From: JAFEDN01 sp963697455
GTDB taxonomy: Bacteria > Pseudomonadota > Gammaproteobacteria > Coxiellales > Coxiellaceae
NCBI GenBank assembly: GCA_963697455.1
Contig: CAVOOI010000007.1
Coordinates: 310,001-374,000, forward strand
DNA: 64,000 bases
Direction: 5' to 3'
The notes beneath the pieces are model-generated. The model saw nothing but the letters and a program-made list of their open reading frames with translations, did not search any database and was not told where the DNA came from. Shown here one piece after another: positions 17,401 to 26,039 of this stretch (position 1 is its first letter; each line of letters starts with the position of its first letter). A program made the translations under genes and the position numbers.

Positions 17401-18056
17401 TTAGAAGCTATAGTTAGTATTTCATTTCTATAGGGGTAACTATATTCCTCGAAATTTTTTCTAAAATCATGCAGAGAGCTGGTTGTAATCCGTGGATAAA
17501 TACGAGTTTCATTTTCATATTGAACCACTTGATGAATAAAATTAAATTTGCGCCAATCCGGTAATGAACATATTTTTCCCTCATTAGAATACCAAGCCTG
17601 GTAAGGAATAGATCGAACATCGACATTAAGTCGCCAAGATTTTTGAGTTTGTTGAGCTACGACATTCATTTTCGAACGGTTAACATTGTAAAAAAGTTTA
17701 AGTTCAGAAATATCTTCGGTGAGGACGCTTTTAAATTTAGTTATTCGCCACTGAGTTAGAAAATTCAAAGATAGCAGTAAATTGAACCAGCCTAACTTTC
17801 GCTTCAGTAAAACTTCACTATTGTTAATTTCCACAAGGTATTCTGGCAGATATTTTTTTAAACTAATCTTAAGCAAATGTATCATCCGGTCCAGGATAAG
17901 ATTAGGTAGCTCCTCCTCGATTTTAAAATGAAGGATGCCATCATTATTCTGTATCCAGTGAATGTTTAAGTTAGTGTTAAGGATTAATTTGAGTTCGCTA
18001 GAAGCATCATAACCAATGGGCATTTGAACTAAAAAAGGCTGGAACCACTTTTTCAT
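14421..18056 (-). CDS. 1,211-residue protein with a Pol-beta-type nucleotidyltransferase signature; effector candidate
   Basis: No full-length family is recognised. At about residues 748-768 the sequence G-S-S-S-F-A-P-L-V followed by G-D-L-D fits the hG[GS]-x(9-13)-D-h-D signature of Pol-beta nucleotidyltransferases, and E-I-E-V-R-I-F about 45 residues on supplies the third acidic strand. The part before (about 1-700) is helical, with a Ser/Asp/Glu-rich linker near residues 520-560; the part after is helical and lysine-rich, with a K-K-K-K-K stretch. There is no signal peptide and no membrane segment. Size, AT-rich composition and isolation suggest a translocated effector, which is inference only. 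Catalysis is likewise inferred from three acids and the G-S turn. Confidence 0.6.
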   Translation of the reverse strand: MKKWFQPFLVQMPIGYDASSELKLILNTNLNIHWIQNNDGILHFKIEEELPNLILDRMIHLLKISLKKYLPEYLVEINNSEVLLKRKLGWFNLLLSLNFLTQWRITKFKSVLTEDISELKLFYNVNRSKMNVVAQQTQKSWRLNVDVRSIPYQAWYSNEGKICSLPDWRKFNFIHQVVQYENETRIYPRITTSSLHDFRKNFEEYSYPYRNEILTIASKILYFGISCLPAGYDKDEYEIGKFFLQSATILILLKFTIGYLDRKIIKWSLIPNQKNDLKAQKFDQMLSILTLIPARYTIGVGNSILPLILDFIINDLYLRPHPEESHKGIADQQFKARENACNIIQYLFPNKKFNFELNQYFHSKALYLDINIENLQLTPFELEIFLKILPDSLKFFDIMSDIENKKLTLKFPPKFLELGRSEKFTNIMIAIIQEISMIAYKLNKFNINKELWEIYIFKKYSQHRGAILLKLDSINHLKHHLANQFSIETKKDKLMLTLPDQDLSFNIGLIYPEYKTNPTPHSQETKPESEEDSDSNSASSDDLQPEASYNGNSDTTSEDKSSDSDELQSITYPEKIERPKIIKKVLLKINLVRDLIKSKGYVRTIMNGKNLEVYLSIAEIEERLKGIEAIFKKSKNGLKITLTFANDISISITSMVVKDLKPEKAESPLTRDQLISATSFESKNLTTPVEINLKAIMPNLMREFGQAFHVCTNKHYNFLQRKNDIITIFFETFAYFSYMSYLVNPKVTVGAGGSSSFAPLVDITPGDLDCSLFIPADIEFNAKYFFDKLLENKSISKCSKSPLTTVDSYYVTILNTEIEVRIFDKNMSNGLSLCLSYEALYLSIIWSNSPEVKLETPPCAMNFVAALRKGQLPPLEIIQNFVYAKFLANSQLKSILEHILLEIYPDNNYENKTNNTNKKKKKIQRNLNRLEKLSGDDGTLDKELTIAILSILNLISDVKRLFRLQTAMHKIKFFPNEFLSKLMESCLTKLLVMAHLVHPHPPIEAKSDNFSFKEILFFSLQKHFIKTTGKKPITKSQTKHFVELAKSVLCFDGKTSGSNIKTVEAIFNNTPAKIFSDPKILNYYLLTASTINSLSKGKGLLNLLLITATLTQISEFFPTIKISTAYDAATYKFVLENTLLMKFKEKLAKNAASCDFIIDQKSLSKPASSENITEILVNKWQTYQAHMLTGYGYHAQTQRPNPCFSSHLTMS

Positions 18057-18227
18057 AACTAAAACCTACATTTTAACTTCTATTGTTATCGGGTCATCAA
18101 AGAATTTCGAAGGATTATAAATGAATTTATTGGGCTTGTCAGCAAATTCCTACAAGACTAGTTAAATTTTGCTCAGGTCATATTAGGTGTTATTTTGTAA
18201 CTACTCGCTCGCAACTTGACAAACGCA

Positions 18228-18345
18228 GAACGGTCAATTTTGTCTGATATTCAACGAAAAATTGCTTGAGCAAGCGGAGCATACTCAGGTATGTGAGCAT
18301 TGCGAAAGCAATTTTTCGTTGAATAGCAGGCAAAAGTGGCCGTTC
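18228..18345. repeat. 118-bp palindromic repeat, 40-bp arms
   Basis: The arms 18249-18267 and 18306-18324 are perfect 19-bp complements; a further 19-bp pair (18228-18246 with 18327-18345) matches at 16 positions, with a 2-base bulge on each side. The 38-base loop has GAGC/GCTC-type steps and a CATAC/GTATG mini-stem. It ends 4 bp before the stop of the TPR methyltransferase and could act as a terminator or REP-like element. Confidence 0.85.
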
Positions 18346-18349
18346 CCAT

Positions 18350-20050
18350 CTACAGGGTACGAGTTACGATATTTTTAAGTACTGCTAAATAGCCGATGAC
18401 AGGCGTGTCTTTTTGCATGCGCAGCCGCATTTCCTCTAAACGAAGGATCTGGAAGTGATACTCAGCCGCCAGGGCTTCTATATAATCCCGTGCATGTGCG
18501 TAGCGGATGGATGGCTGTAATTCAAATGGTGATTTGATAGTTTTTTCAACCGAAAATGTAAAGAAGCCGTTAGGTTTTAAGGTTTGCTTAACTTTTCTAA
18601 AAATAGGGCTGAGCTCACCAATGTAAGTAAAAACATCAGCAGCCACTATTAAATCGACGTTTCGATAATCATCTAAAGCTTTTTCAATATCCGCTACATG
18701 CAGTTCATCATAAATATTTTTGGTTTTAGCGACTGACACCATTTCTTGAGAAATATCGATTCCGATTAATTTGGCTGCAAATTCTTTAAATAATTCTCCG
18801 CATAAACCGGTGCCACAGCCTAAATCTAAAATAGTCCACTCAGGTTGTTCATCTTGCGCTATTTGATAAATTGCCGCATGCAATTGCTGAGGGACGCGAT
18901 AGTGTAAACTTTCAGTTAAATGTTTATCATAATACTCGGCATATTGATCGAATAAATTCTTCAAATATTCCGCCGGCGCTTTGTCAGGCGTTCGTTGTTG
19001 AGTTAACGCACTTAAAATATGCTGGATTTCAGGATCATCGGGTTTGATAGCTGCTGCAAGTTGATAATGGTGTAATGCTTCATTAGGTTGTTGCAGTTTT
19101 AAATATTCAACTCCTAAATTTAAATGTGCGGGAAGATGGAGCGGATCTAAGCTTACGGCATATTTTAAATATTCGATTGCATCGCGATGACGGCCTTTTT
19201 CAATCAATAATACGCCGGTATTAAAAGCGGCATTGGCAGTGGGTTTAACTTCCAACTGCCGGAGAAAATAAGTCAATGACTTCTCTTTGTCGTCTAATTT
19301 CAAATACACAATCGCCAGATGTTCATAACATTCTGGATGGCGATGCGTGAGTTGTAATACCTGCTCGAAACTATGCGCCGCTTCTTTTAGTTTATTCAGT
19401 GCAAAATAAGCAACGCCCAGATAATGCCAGGATTCAATATGGCTGGGTTGGAGATCGAGACGTTTTTCGAGGTACTCAGTCGCCAGCGGGTATTGTGCTT
19501 CTTGCAGGTAAATTTGCGCCATTTGTCCGTAAATAGCTGGATTTTTAGGACTCAGCGCCAATGCCTTTTCCAACGCAGCGCGTGCCGCGGATAAGTCACC
19601 TAATTTTAGTAATAGTACGCCTTGATTATAATGAGCGTCGCCGTAATTGGGATTTAGTTCGAGCGCTTTCACATAAGATTTTTGCGCGGCAATAAATTTT
19701 TCTTGCAAATATAAGCAACGGCCAATGTTATTGTAAGCAATGGCATAGCGCGGATCAGCTTTTACGGATTGCTTATATTCGCTAAGTGCGGCTTCCTGGT
19801 CGCCTAGCAATGATAAGATATTACCTTTGCTATTGTGAAAAGGGGCAGAGCGGGGTTGGAATTTTAAGGCTTGATCAAGATACTCTAATGCCTGCGTATA
19901 ATCTTGCTGTTGCGCATAGAGTATACCCATTTGATGGATAACATCCACGTTATCAGGTTTTTGCTCAAGCAACTGCTGATAAATAGCCAGTGCTGCGGCT
20001 AAGTCACCCTGCCGATGAAGTTCTTGGGCTTTCCTTAATTGATCTGTCAT
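18350..20050 (-). CDS. TPR-repeat protein fused to SAM-dependent methyltransferase
   Basis: 566 residues. The first 350 consist of about ten tetratricopeptide repeats (34-residue units with the W/L-G-Y-A-x-F pattern; for example A-I-Y-Q-Q-L-L-E and Y-N-N-I-G-R-C-L-Y). Residues about 405-550 form a class I methyltransferase: I-L-D-L-G-C-G-T-G-L-C-G-E (motif I), I-G-I-D-I-S-Q-E-M, and D-L-I-V-A-A-D-V-F-T-Y. The substrate is not known; TPRs suggest a protein target. It overlaps the end of mltB by 47 bp and is the last gene of the long minus-strand operon. Confidence 0.85.
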   Translation of the reverse strand: MTDQLRKAQELHRQGDLAAALAIYQQLLEQKPDNVDVIHQMGILYAQQQDYTQALEYLDQALKFQPRSAPFHNSKGNILSLLGDQEAALSEYKQSVKADPRYAIAYNNIGRCLYLQEKFIAAQKSYVKALELNPNYGDAHYNQGVLLLKLGDLSAARAALEKALALSPKNPAIYGQMAQIYLQEAQYPLATEYLEKRLDLQPSHIESWHYLGVAYFALNKLKEAAHSFEQVLQLTHRHPECYEHLAIVYLKLDDKEKSLTYFLRQLEVKPTANAAFNTGVLLIEKGRHRDAIEYLKYAVSLDPLHLPAHLNLGVEYLKLQQPNEALHHYQLAAAIKPDDPEIQHILSALTQQRTPDKAPAEYLKNLFDQYAEYYDKHLTESLHYRVPQQLHAAIYQIAQDEQPEWTILDLGCGTGLCGELFKEFAAKLIGIDISQEMVSVAKTKNIYDELHVADIEKALDDYRNVDLIVAADVFTYIGELSPIFRKVKQTLKPNGFFTFSVEKTIKSPFELQPSIRYAHARDYIEALAAEYHFQILRLEEMRLRMQKDTPVIGYLAVLKNIVTRTL

Positions 20051-21025
20051 ATTCTTTCTGAATCAATTCGCTTAATTGGTAAATAGCCATTGCATAAGTA
20101 GTCCTTGGATTATAGGCCATAATTGAATAAAAATTCTGATAAGTTATCCAATATTCTTGTCCCTGAGTGTTGTGTAAAACAATAACGGCTGATTTACTGG
20201 GAGCGGGCCCTAGCGCCGAACTGTGAATACCGAATTTGGCCAAAACACTGGGCCGGTAGAGTGGTTTAGCGTCAGGGGAGAGTAACCAGTGCGGCATCTG
20301 GTGGAGGATATGCGCCGGTACTGCTACTGGTTGATTGGGAATCCAGCCTGATTTTTGCAAATAATAGGCAATACTGGCGATAGCGTCATCTTGGTCTGTC
20401 AATAAATTGACGCTGGGCTTTCCATCATAGCTAACCGCAAACTTCCGGTAACTGCTGGGCATAAATTGCGGAATGCCCAGCGCGCCAGCGTAGAACCATA
20501 AAATTCAGCGGGGGATAAATTATATTCTCGAGTCAATAATAAATAATTTGCTAATTCGCTTTGAAAAAAGGCTGCGCGTTTGGGGTAATGAAAGGAAAGG
20601 GTGGCTAGGGTGCGTAATTCGGGAAATGCGCCCGTTTCGTGTCCGTATTTAGTTTCAATTCCAATAATAGCAATGATGACTGCGGGGGGCACGCCATACT
20701 GCTTAGAAGCTTTTGCCAAGGTTTTAGCGTGATCATGCCAGTATTGCACACCGCCGCTGATTCGATCGGGAGTGATAAAAAAATTCCGGTAAAAATCCCA
20801 AGGCTTTTCCTCGAAGGGTTTATTGATGCGGTCGATTACTTCGGGTAAATATTCAGTGTGCGCGAATAATTGCATTAATTCATAGCGATTAAAATGATTT
20901 TCCCGGACCATTACGTTAATAAATTCTTGAGGAGTGAGTGGCTGAGCGGACGCAGTGGGTTTGGCCGCTAAAATGCCCTGAATCCAGCAAAGGCAGAGCA
21001 ATCCGCAGAAGATTTTTTTCATCAT
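20004..21025 (-). pseudogene. mltB: Lytic murein transglycosylase B with one frameshift
   Basis: The 5' frame (21025 to about 20495) encodes a signal peptide and the first two thirds of MltB, including the catalytic glutamate in I-I-G-I-E-T-K-Y-G; the 3' frame (about 20495 to 20004) continues with Y-A-G-A-L-G-I-P-Q-F-M-P-S-S-Y-R. At the junction GGTTC-TACGCTGGC lacks one base of a serine codon. Everything either side is well conserved, so either a single base was lost very recently or the base call is wrong. MltB trims peptidoglycan glycan strands; a second homologue lies at 51607-52581 and could cover for it. The start overlaps the rodA stop (ATGATGA). Confidence 0.85.
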
Positions 21026-22164
21026 GTTGCCCATAGAGTGCGATGTTGGTGGATTGACATAATAATTCCAAACCCAGCCATAATGGTGAGCAGTGAACTG
21101 CCTCCATAACTGACCAGCGGTAATGGGATGCCGACTACGGGGAGTATACCAATCACCATCCCGATGTTGATTAACGCGCCAAAAATAAAGGTTAAGCTTA
21201 AACTACCTGCTAAGAGGCGGCCATAAGTATTTTGGGCGTGGATGCTAATATATAAACAGCGCATCAGTATCGCTAAAAAAATCACTAATAATAAAACACA
21301 GCCGAATAAACCTAATTCTTCGCCGTTCACTGCAAAAATAAAGTCAGTGGTATGCGCGGGTAAAAAAGAGAGGTGGGATTGACTGCCTTGCAACCAGCCT
21401 TTACCTAAAATACCACCGGAACCAATTGCAATTTTAGATTGAATGATATGATAACCACTACCTAATGGATCGCTTTCAGGGTTGAGCAGGGTCAATATCC
21501 GGTCGCGTTGGTAGCCATGCATATGATGCCAAAGAAAAGGTGCGGCGGCGGCCACTATTAACAGAAAACCAATGATCAGCGCCCAACTCATTCCAGACAA
21601 AACTAATACACTCAGGCCGGCGATCGCAATCATAATCGCGGTGCCTAAATCCGGTTGTTTGGCAGTCAGCAGGACGGGAATCACCAACAAAAAACCGCCG
21701 ACCAGAATCCAGCGCAGCTTTGGCGGCAAAGTTTTTTCACTTAGAAACCAAGCCAACATCATCGGCATGGCCAGTTTCATAATTTCGGAAGGTTGGAAAT
21801 TCATAATTTTAAGGTCAAACCAGCGGCGTGCGCCTTGCTGAACTTGGCCGGCAAACAGCACGCCGACGAGTAATACCAACCCTAATATGTACACCCATGG
21901 AGTCCATTGGTAATAACTCTTCGGAGGAATTTGCGCGAAGATAAACATGACTACAAATCCTAGGCCCAGGCGCACCAGCTGGCGTTCAACAATCCCGGCG
22001 TTTTCATTACTGGCGCTATAGAGAATTAACATTCCAAATAAAATTAGGCAAAGCAATCCGAGCAATAACCACGGATCAAGGTGAAGAGTATGCCAATTGG
22101 AGCGGCGTATTTTCTCTTTGATACGTTCTTGGTATGAATCATTGAGGAGGTCGTGGTTATTCAT
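21022..22164 (-). CDS. rodA: Rod-shape protein RodA, SEDS peptidoglycan glycosyltransferase
   Basis: 380 residues with about ten membrane segments and SEDS signatures, including A-R-R-W-F-D-L and Q-P-S-E-I-M-K-L in the first third, and F-G-A-L-I-N-I-G-M-V-I-G-I-L-P-V-V-G-I-P-L-P-L near the C-terminus. RodA polymerises glycan strands for side-wall growth and works with PBP2, whose gene directly precedes it (20-bp gap). Complete, with both partners in one operon. Confidence 0.95.
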   Translation of the reverse strand: MNNHDLLNDSYQERIKEKIRRSNWHTLHLDPWLLLGLLCLILFGMLILYSASNENAGIVERQLVRLGLGFVVMFIFAQIPPKSYYQWTPWVYILGLVLLVGVLFAGQVQQGARRWFDLKIMNFQPSEIMKLAMPMMLAWFLSEKTLPPKLRWILVGGFLLVIPVLLTAKQPDLGTAIMIAIAGLSVLVLSGMSWALIIGFLLIVAAAAPFLWHHMHGYQRDRILTLLNPESDPLGSGYHIIQSKIAIGSGGILGKGWLQGSQSHLSFLPAHTTDFIFAVNGEELGLFGCVLLLVIFLAILMRCLYISIHAQNTYGRLLAGSLSLTFIFGALINIGMVIGILPVVGIPLPLVSYGGSSLLTIMAGFGIIMSIHQHRTLWAT

Positions 22165-22184
22165 TTGAAACGTCTCCGCTATTT

Positions 22185-24092
22185 TCAGTGGGGATTGTTG
22201 GGTTTTTGGGGATTGCTAGGTTTTTTCGGCGCTGGCGTCACCGGAGCTGGCGGTGGAGGAGTGTGGAAATAAGCATCCATTACCTTGCGAGCGAAGCGTG
22301 GAGCCCCAATCCCGTGCTCATACAGCACTACGATAGCAATTTGCGGGTGGTCCACCGGCGCAAATGCGATAAATAAATGGTTATTGCGCAAAGCCTTTGG
22401 CGTGTTTTCATCCTGATCTTCACCGCCTTCACGGTTAATGACTTGAGCGGTGCCGGTTTTTCCAGCGACTTGATAAGGAGAAGTTGCTCCGCCGAAGAAA
22501 CCATAACCCGTCCCGCCGGGCTTCATAACTACTTGTTGCATTGCTGAAATGATCATGTCCCAGTTTTTAGGATCTTGTAAAGTGACTAGCTGTTGCGGTG
22601 GATAAGTAGGCTGCACCATAGTTTGGCTGCCTAGCGCGGATTTGAGTAACAGATGAGGCTGGTATTTAATGCCTCGTTCCGCGATGATGGCGACACCCTG
22701 CACCAGTTGTAGAGGCGTCGTCAATAAAAATCCCTGGCCGATGCCCATGACTACAGTATCACCGGTGTACCACGATTCTCCCTTGACCCGCCGTTTCCAT
22801 TCTGGTGTCGGCACTAACCCACCAATTTCATTGGGAAGGTCAATTCCGGTAGGCTTGCCGAATCCAAACTCTTGTAAGATTTTATCTTGCGCGCGAATCC
22901 CTAATTTTACCGCGACATTATAGAAAAAAGTATCGCAAGAAACGATGATGCCGCGGATTACATCGACGATGCCATGGCCGCCATGTTTCCAACCATGATC
23001 ATGATAAACGTGGGCGAGGCCCGGTAGCATAAACAGTCCGGTATCATGGATTTTATAATCTGGGGTAATGACTTTGCTATCTAACGCGCCGATAGCGTAA
23101 AACGGTTTAATGGATGAACCCGGAGGAAACACCCCGCGTAAGGCGCGATCGTATAACGGTTTTTCAGGCATATTTAACAATTGCTGGAAATCTTGAGTAG
23201 TAATGCCCATGACAAACATGTCAGGATTATAAAAAGGCTTACTGACCATGGCCAAAACTTCTCCATTATTCGGATTCAGGACGATGATGGTGCCGGTTTC
23301 ATCTCCCAGCGCATCGCTGGCCGCCTGTTGTAAATGGCTGTCGATAGTCAAGTAAACATCCTGGCCAGGAGTCGGTTTGTTTTCTTTTAAAATTCGGAGA
23401 ATGCGCCCATTGGCATCCGTTTCAACTTCTTGATTACCGACCTTGCCGTGTAGCATATCTTCATACTGTTTTTCGATGCCGTTTTTGCCGATATATTCAG
23501 AAGCGCTGTAATTAATTTTATCAATAGTGTCTGCTTCTTTTTCATTAATTCTGCCCACATAACCCAGAACATGGCTATATAATTCGCCCATGGGGTAACT
23601 GCGGATCATGCGCGTTTCAATATTAACACCGGGGAAAAAATATTGATTTACATAAAAGCGGGTCGTCTCATCTTCTGTTAGCTTCATTTTAAGCGGTACT
23701 GGCTGATGGGGTGAAGATTGTTTTAGCCGGCGCTGAAATATTTCAAGATCATGAGGAGTAATATTGATAAAACTTTGCAGGCGTTGGATAGTTGCCGTTA
23801 TATTCCCGACTTTAGAGGGATTGATGGTCAGATTAAATGAAGGGACATTTTTGGCTAGTAGCACACCATTGCGATCATAAATCAACCCCCGGTTAGGCTC
23901 GGTAGGGATAATAGTCATGAAATTTTGTTCAGATAAGGTGGAAAAAAAATCATGTTCAAAGACTTGCAAATAAACTAGACGGGCAATTAATGCGCCCATA
24001 AACAGAAAAATAAAAATAGCGCAGACGATCACACGCCGGGAAAAAAGTTGAATTTCTCCCTGGTGATGTCTGATTGTAAGGCGCTTTTCCAT
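22185..24092 (-). CDS. mrdA: Penicillin-binding protein 2 (elongasome transpeptidase)
   Basis: About 635 residues. A short cytoplasmic tail and one membrane segment (about 20-42) precede a PBP dimerisation domain and a transpeptidase domain with S-S-I-K (around residue 325), S-C-D (around 380) and K-T-G-T-A (around 545). The C-terminus ends in a proline-rich tail (P-P-P-P-A-P). It cross-links side-wall peptidoglycan as RodA's partner and is a beta-lactam target. I take the ATG at 24092; a TTG two codons upstream would overlap the rlmH stop. Confidence 0.95.
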   Translation of the reverse strand: MEKRLTIRHHQGEIQLFSRRVIVCAIFIFLFMGALIARLVYLQVFEHDFFSTLSEQNFMTIIPTEPNRGLIYDRNGVLLAKNVPSFNLTINPSKVGNITATIQRLQSFINITPHDLEIFQRRLKQSSPHQPVPLKMKLTEDETTRFYVNQYFFPGVNIETRMIRSYPMGELYSHVLGYVGRINEKEADTIDKINYSASEYIGKNGIEKQYEDMLHGKVGNQEVETDANGRILRILKENKPTPGQDVYLTIDSHLQQAASDALGDETGTIIVLNPNNGEVLAMVSKPFYNPDMFVMGITTQDFQQLLNMPEKPLYDRALRGVFPPGSSIKPFYAIGALDSKVITPDYKIHDTGLFMLPGLAHVYHDHGWKHGGHGIVDVIRGIIVSCDTFFYNVAVKLGIRAQDKILQEFGFGKPTGIDLPNEIGGLVPTPEWKRRVKGESWYTGDTVVMGIGQGFLLTTPLQLVQGVAIIAERGIKYQPHLLLKSALGSQTMVQPTYPPQQLVTLQDPKNWDMIISAMQQVVMKPGGTGYGFFGGATSPYQVAGKTGTAQVINREGGEDQDENTPKALRNNHLFIAFAPVDHPQIAIVVLYEHGIGAPRFARKVMDAYFHTPPPPAPVTPAPKKPSNPQKPNNPH

Positions 24093-24094
24093 GG

Positions 24095-24559
24095 TCAAGA
24101 TCGATGATATGGATGATGGCTAAGTATACTCCAAGCCCGATAAATTTGCTCGGCTAAAATTATACGCACTAATGGGTGCGGAAAGGTCAAAGCCGACAGC
24201 GACCATACCTGGCTAGCTTGATTTAAGCAGCTAGGGTGTAATCCTTCAGGTCCGCCTATCAAAAAGCTTGGATTTTCATGGTGATCATGCCAGGTTTGTA
24301 ACTGTTTAGCCAGTTGCTCAGTATTAACAGCTTTACCTTGCCGGTCAAATGCGATCACCGGTTTAGTAGCGGCGCTGATCAACTTTTCGCTTTCGACCAG
24401 TAAAATCTGATCAATAACACTACTTTTAGTGCGTTTCTGGCTGGGGATCTCAGTGAGTTGTAAGGCGTAATCACTGGGAAGCCGCTGGGCGTATTCCCTA
24501 AAACCAGCATTAACCCAGGCGGGCATTTTATTGCCTATAGCGATTAACTTTATATACAC
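24095..24559 (-). CDS. rlmH: 23S rRNA pseudouridine-1915 N3-methyltransferase
   Basis: 154 residues with the SPOUT-fold marks of RlmH: F-L-I-G-G-P-E-G-L (about 99-107), the L-S-A-L-T-F-P-H-P-L-V-R segment and the closing E-Q-I-Y-R-A-W-S-I-L-x-x-H-P-Y-H-R. It methylates pseudouridine 1915 in helix 69 of 70S ribosomes. The start is GTG, two bases after the stop of the bolA-rsfS gene, so expression is coupled to it. Confidence 0.93.
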   Translation of the reverse strand: MYIKLIAIGNKMPAWVNAGFREYAQRLPSDYALQLTEIPSQKRTKSSVIDQILLVESEKLISAATKPVIAFDRQGKAVNTEQLAKQLQTWHDHHENPSFLIGGPEGLHPSCLNQASQVWSLSALTFPHPLVRIILAEQIYRAWSILSHHPYHRS

Positions 24560-24561
24560 GA

Positions 24562-25182
24562 CTACTCGGTATGATTCTCTGAATTGCGGGAAAGTTCGGT
24601 CATGGTCCAGAGTTTTTCTAGATTATAAAATTCCCGGGTTTCGGCCAGCATGATATGCACGACAATGTCTAACAGATCGACTAGAATCCAGCCCGTTTCA
24701 GTTTGGTTTTCTACCCGGTTAAACGGGCGTATACCGGCTTTTTTAACTGCAGTGACCAACTTATCGGCCATAGAAGCCGCATGGCGGGTTGAGGTGGATG
24801 TGCAAATGATCATCGTATCCATAACATCAGTTAAGGAATGGACGTCTAAAACTTTAATATCTTTGGCTTTATGAGCGGACAGGGTATCGGTTATTAGAGC
24901 AATCATTTCATTGAGATCTATTGGTTTGGCTTCAATTTGCAAGGCGTGTATATCTGTATTCATCATATCGTCAAGGATAGTATAAATCATACGATGCCGC
25001 TCTGCAAGGGTTTTTCCTTGAAAAGCCTGGGCGGAAATTTGTACACTGAAGTGGCCGGCCCCCGATTTAGCCCCGGCATGCCCGTGATGTTTAGCGCTGT
25101 CATCCACTACGTTTAAATGCAGAGGCTTGAATGCCTGGCGCAAACGTTTCTCAATTTCTATTAATCTTTCTTGGTTATTCAT
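24562..25182 (-). CDS. BolA-like / ribosomal silencing factor RsfS fusion
   Basis: Two domains in one frame of about 206 residues. The first (about 1-85) is BolA-like: a helical E-K-R-L-R-Q-A-F start, H-F-S-V-Q-I-S-A-Q-A-F-Q-G-K-T-L-A-E-R-H-R-M-I-Y and a conserved A-L-Q-I-E-A-K end. The second (about 90-195) is RsfS: D-I-K-V-L-D-V, D-T-M-I-I-C-T-S-T-S-T-R-H, G-W-I-L-V-D-L and V-V-H-I-M-L-A-E-T-R-E-F-Y-N-L-E-K-L-W. RsfS binds uL14 and blocks subunit joining; BolA proteins bind glutaredoxin-type Fe-S partners. The ATG at 25182 is preferred over a TTG seven codons earlier. Confidence 0.88.
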   Translation of the reverse strand: MNNQERLIEIEKRLRQAFKPLHLNVVDDSAKHHGHAGAKSGAGHFSVQISAQAFQGKTLAERHRMIYTILDDMMNTDIHALQIEAKPIDLNEMIALITDTLSAHKAKDIKVLDVHSLTDVMDTMIICTSTSTRHAASMADKLVTAVKKAGIRPFNRVENQTETGWILVDLLDIVVHIMLAETREFYNLEKLWTMTELSRNSENHTE

Positions 25183-25199
25183 ATTCTGTATTCTCTTAG

Positions 25200-25499
25200 T
25201 CAAGGTAAAACTTTTGTGAAAGGGCGGACGGTAATTTTGGCATAGACTTCGGCGGTGGCGTAAGGATCTGCTGCTATCCAGGCTTTAGCGGCTTCGATAT
25301 CTGCAAAATCAGCAATGATCAGCGAGCCATTCGCTGCGAAAGGTGTAACGTCAGTGGCTTCCGGATGAAACAGCGGGCCGGCTAATAATAAACGGTTATC
25401 GCGCTGTAAGTCAGCTAAATGCGCGAGGTGGGCTTGGCGGACGCTGCGGCGCTTCTCAAAACTATCCAAGCCATCTTCACAATACATCACATAATACAT
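25200..25499 (-). CDS. yciI: YciI family protein
   Basis: 99 residues matching YciI throughout: M-Y-Y-V-M-Y-C-E-D at the start, R-x-A-H-L-A-H-L (the conserved histidine), L-L-L-A-G-P-L and a ferredoxin-like fold ending F-A-D-I-E-A-A-K-A-W-I-A-x-D-P-Y. Its biochemical role is not established. Three bases separate it from yciB, the order found in many gammaproteobacteria. Confidence 0.9.
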   Translation of the reverse strand: MYYVMYCEDGLDSFEKRRSVRQAHLAHLADLQRDNRLLLAGPLFHPEATDVTPFAANGSLIIADFADIEAAKAWIAADPYATAEVYAKITVRPFTKVLP

Positions 25500-25502
25500 A
25501 AG

Positions 25503-26039
25503 TTAGCTCTCTTTAGTCTGCATATGCCGCGCCATATATAAGGCTTGGACAATGATAAATAACAAGGTAATTCCTAAAGTCCCAAATAATTTAAAATTTA
25601 CCCAGGCATTAGTATCGAAATGATAGATAACATATATGTTTAATAGGCCAAGCAGGATGAAAAAGACCGCCCAGCTCATATTTAAACGCTTCCAGATGGG
25701 AGTTGTTAGACTGATTTTGTCGCTTAGCATTCGCTCCAATATAGTTTTTGCGCTAAAAAACTGGCTACAGAGCAGAGTGATGGCGAATATCCAATAAATT
25801 ACGCTGGGTTTCCACTTAATGAAAATATCTTTATGGAAGAGCAGGGTAGACCCGCCCAGCAGCACAATAAATACAAAAGTGAGGCCGTGTAAGGCTTCAA
25901 ACCGCCGGTGAACAAGCCAATACACCGTGAGCTGAATTAACGATGCTGCAATAGTGACCGCAGTTGCAGTGTAAATATTGGAAAATTTATAGGCGATAAA
26001 AAAACAAATAATTGGAAAATAATCAAACAGAAATTTCAT
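25503..26039 (-). CDS. yciB: Inner-membrane protein YciB / intracellular septation protein A
   Basis: About 178 residues with five to six membrane segments and the family opening M-K-F-L-F-D-Y-F-P-I-I-C-F-F. The central W-K-P-S-V-I-Y-W and N-M-S-W-A-V-F-F and the C-terminal F-K-L-F-G-x-L-G signature are typical. It affects envelope integrity and septation. The ATG at 26039 carries an AGGAA site; the open frame continues upstream without support. It is the first gene of the long operon reaching 18350. Confidence 0.92.
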   Translation of the reverse strand: MKFLFDYFPIICFFIAYKFSNIYTATAVTIAASLIQLTVYWLVHRRFEALHGLTFVFIVLLGGSTLLFHKDIFIKWKPSVIYWIFAITLLCSQFFSAKTILERMLSDKISLTTPIWKRLNMSWAVFFILLGLLNIYVIYHFDTNAWVNFKLFGTLGITLLFIIVQALYMARHMQTKES

